Positions 16,111-17,163 of a stretch of 17,163 nucleotides of DNA are shown one piece after another. The translations under genes and the position numbers were made by a program. Location: the NCBI GenBank assembly GCA_023400335.1, contig JAEXFF010000012.1, positions 1-17,163 of the forward strand. Direction: 5' to 3'. The stretch's first letter is position 1. The number at the start of each line of letters is the position of its first letter. The notes below the pieces were generated by a model. It was not told the DNA's origin, did not search any database, and saw nothing but the letters and a program-made list of their open reading frames with translations. The DNA comes from Bacteroidota bacterium (GTDB lineage Bacteria > Bacteroidota > Bacteroidia > Bacteroidales > Marinifilaceae).

Positions 16111-16157
16111 AAAAAGTGGATTTAAGAAATTATTCAAATTCTTTAAATCCACTTTTT
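16111..16157. terminator. Strong intrinsic terminator after trxA (works in both directions)
   Basis: A perfect 15-bp stem: AAAAAGTGGATTTAA (16111-16125) pairs with TTAAATCCACTTTTT (16143-16157), with a further GAA/TTC pairing inside across a one-base bulge. The stem itself ends in five T residues on each strand, as expected between convergent genes. Confidence 0.85.
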
Positions 16158-16170
16158 ATTTTAAAATCGG

Positions 16171-16199
16171 TTTGGGGAAAAGTATAAACTTTCCCCAAA
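16171..16199 (-). terminator. Intrinsic terminator of the PorV/PorQ-family gene
   Basis: A perfect 10-bp stem: TTTGGGGAAA (16171-16180) pairs with TTTCCCCAAA (16190-16199) around a 9-base loop. It starts just after the minus-strand stop at 16206. Read on the minus strand, it is followed by CCGATTTTAAAA, a T-containing tail. It stands back to back with the trxA terminator. Confidence 0.75.
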
Positions 16200-16205
16200 G
16201 TTTGT

Positions 16206-17163
16206 TTACTTTCTGTTTCCTCCAAATTTATAGCCGACAGTCACCCGGTAAGTATTTTTCAATGCACTGTCGGAATCAGCAGCCAGCCAGGAAAAATCTC
16301 CTGTAAAATTACAGAAATGAACTCCACAACCAACTGTTGCATAATTTTCCCCGCCTTTATCTTCATCGGCAATATGATACCCTCCTCTGAGGGACACCAA
16401 TTGTCTGAAAGTATATTCAGCTCCAATGCCAGCGCTAAACAATTCGCTACCGGAAGGAATAAACTGATAATCGAGATTTACCCCACATAACAACTGATGA
16501 TTTTTCGAGAACGGAAGGGAGAGGGAACCTCCTAATTTAGCCATTCCAGGCAGATCATACTTTGTATCAGCATATTTAATTTTCGTGCCAATATTAGCCA
16601 CTTGTAAGCCTACCGTCCAAACGGCACCTTCCAATAACTGCGTTTTATGGTGATAATACAAACCCAAATCAAAAGCAACGGCAGATGCTGCGTCGGCAAT
16701 GCCCATATCTGAATAAATATAATGTGCAGTAAGCGCCACAGCAAAATTTTTAGCAATCAAACGGGAATACCCTAAATCTATAGCCCATTCCTTAGGTTCT
16801 GCCTTATCGGTTACATTTCCATCTCCATCCGTAATTTCCACTGCCGGATTTGTAAAATACCGGAATCCGGCTACGATACCTTGCTTTTCTCCTATCTTGA
16901 AATAACCGCCTCCCGTATGAAAATCATAACCGGAAACTTTATCCCTCATCCAGGGTATATAAGAATAAGCCACAGCAGCTTTTTCAGGAGCAAACACAAT
17001 GGCAGCAGCATTGTGATAGAAAGCAAATGCCTGGACCGGCAAGGCAACACCTATATCTCCCATACCGGCTGAACGGGCATCCGGAGTAATTTTCAAAAAA
17101 GCTGCCGCTTCAGAATTACTTTGCTGAGCAGACACCTTTAAAATAGGAAGTCCTAAAATAAAT
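16206..17163 (-). CDS. PorV/PorQ family outer-membrane beta-barrel protein (5' end outside window)
   Basis: Reading inward from the right edge, 318 codons are open. The first residues (FILGLPILKVSAQQ) look like the end of a signal peptide, so the true start lies beyond 17163 and the GTG at 17135 is not the start. The mature N-terminus (SEAAAFLKITPDARSAGMGDIG) carries the PorV-type mark (FLxITPDARxxGMGDxG), followed by YSYIPWMRD, AIDLGYSRL and HYIYSDMG. Alternating hydrophobic/aromatic strands run to a C-terminal VTVGYKFGGNRK, as in a FadL-like barrel. PorV shuttles cargo to the cell surface in the type IX secretion system of Bacteroidota, and PorQ is a related subunit. At roughly 330 residues this protein is shorter than P. 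gingivalis PorV, so it may be a paralogue. A terminator follows its stop. Confidence 0.75.
   Translation of the reverse strand, partial: FILGLPILKVSAQQSNSEAAAFLKITPDARSAGMGDIGVALPVQAFAFYHNAAAIVFAPEKAAVAYSYIPWMRDKVSGYDFHTGGGYFKIGEKQGIVAGFRYFTNPAVEITDGDGNVTDKAEPKEWAIDLGYSRLIAKNFAVALTAHYIYSDMGIADAASAVAFDLGLYYHHKTQLLEGAVWTVGLQVANIGTKIKYADTKYDLPGMAKLGGSLSLPFSKNHQLLCGVNLDYQFIPSGSELFSAGIGAEYTFRQLVSLRGGYHIADEDKGGENYATVGCGVHFCNFTGDFSWLAADSDSALKNTYRVTVGYKFGGNRK

Overview
The window looks like a chromosomal segment from the order Bacteroidales (phylum Bacteroidota). Three things suggest this: most starts lack an obvious Shine-Dalgarno sequence, several promoters fit the Bacteroidota pattern TTTG-N19-TAnnTTTG, and the gene content fits the group (an acpP-fabF-rnc cluster beside purN, and a PorV/PorQ-type outer-membrane protein of type IX secretion). 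Family or genus cannot be fixed from the sequence alone. There are no rRNA or tRNA genes, no insertion sequences and no CRISPR array.

Layout. (1) Positions 1-5135, minus strand: a YfcC-type membrane carrier, then a hybrid periplasmic-binding/PAS/histidine kinase, then the first 234 codons of a second protein whose sensor domain is clearly paralogous to that of the kinase. The second protein runs off the left edge. (2) 5272-7811, plus strand: meso-diaminopimelate dehydrogenase (ddh), then two enzymes of tRNA t6A synthesis (a TsaC/YrdC-type synthase and TsaB). (3) 7812-8114: a spacer holding a nested ~130-nt fold that ends in a T-rich run, followed by the leader of efp (elongation factor P). 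(4) 8758-11022, minus strand: acpP-fabF-rnc, with purN divergent from acpP. The acpP and purN promoters sit back to back. (5) 11193-16072, plus strand: purN, dnaE (replicative DNA polymerase III alpha) and trxA (thioredoxin). The dnaE-trxA spacer carries a decaying ~32-bp hairpin repeat. (6) 16206 to the right edge, minus strand: a PorV/PorQ-family beta-barrel whose signal peptide start lies outside the window.

How it works together. Most genes are housekeeping: peptidoglycan precursor supply (ddh), translation fidelity and rescue (tsaC, tsaB, efp), fatty-acid elongation (acpP, fabF), RNA processing (rnc), purine synthesis (purN), replication (dnaE) and redox (trxA). Convergent pairs (efp/rnc and trxA/porV-like) are separated by strong hairpin terminators. 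The accessory part is the left block, where a carrier is followed by tandem sensors with binding-protein-like ectodomains. This suggests solute-responsive signalling, but no response regulator is visible.

I found no convincing new system. The items most worth a second look are the tandem sensor block, the folded tsaB-efp element and the hairpin repeats after dnaE.
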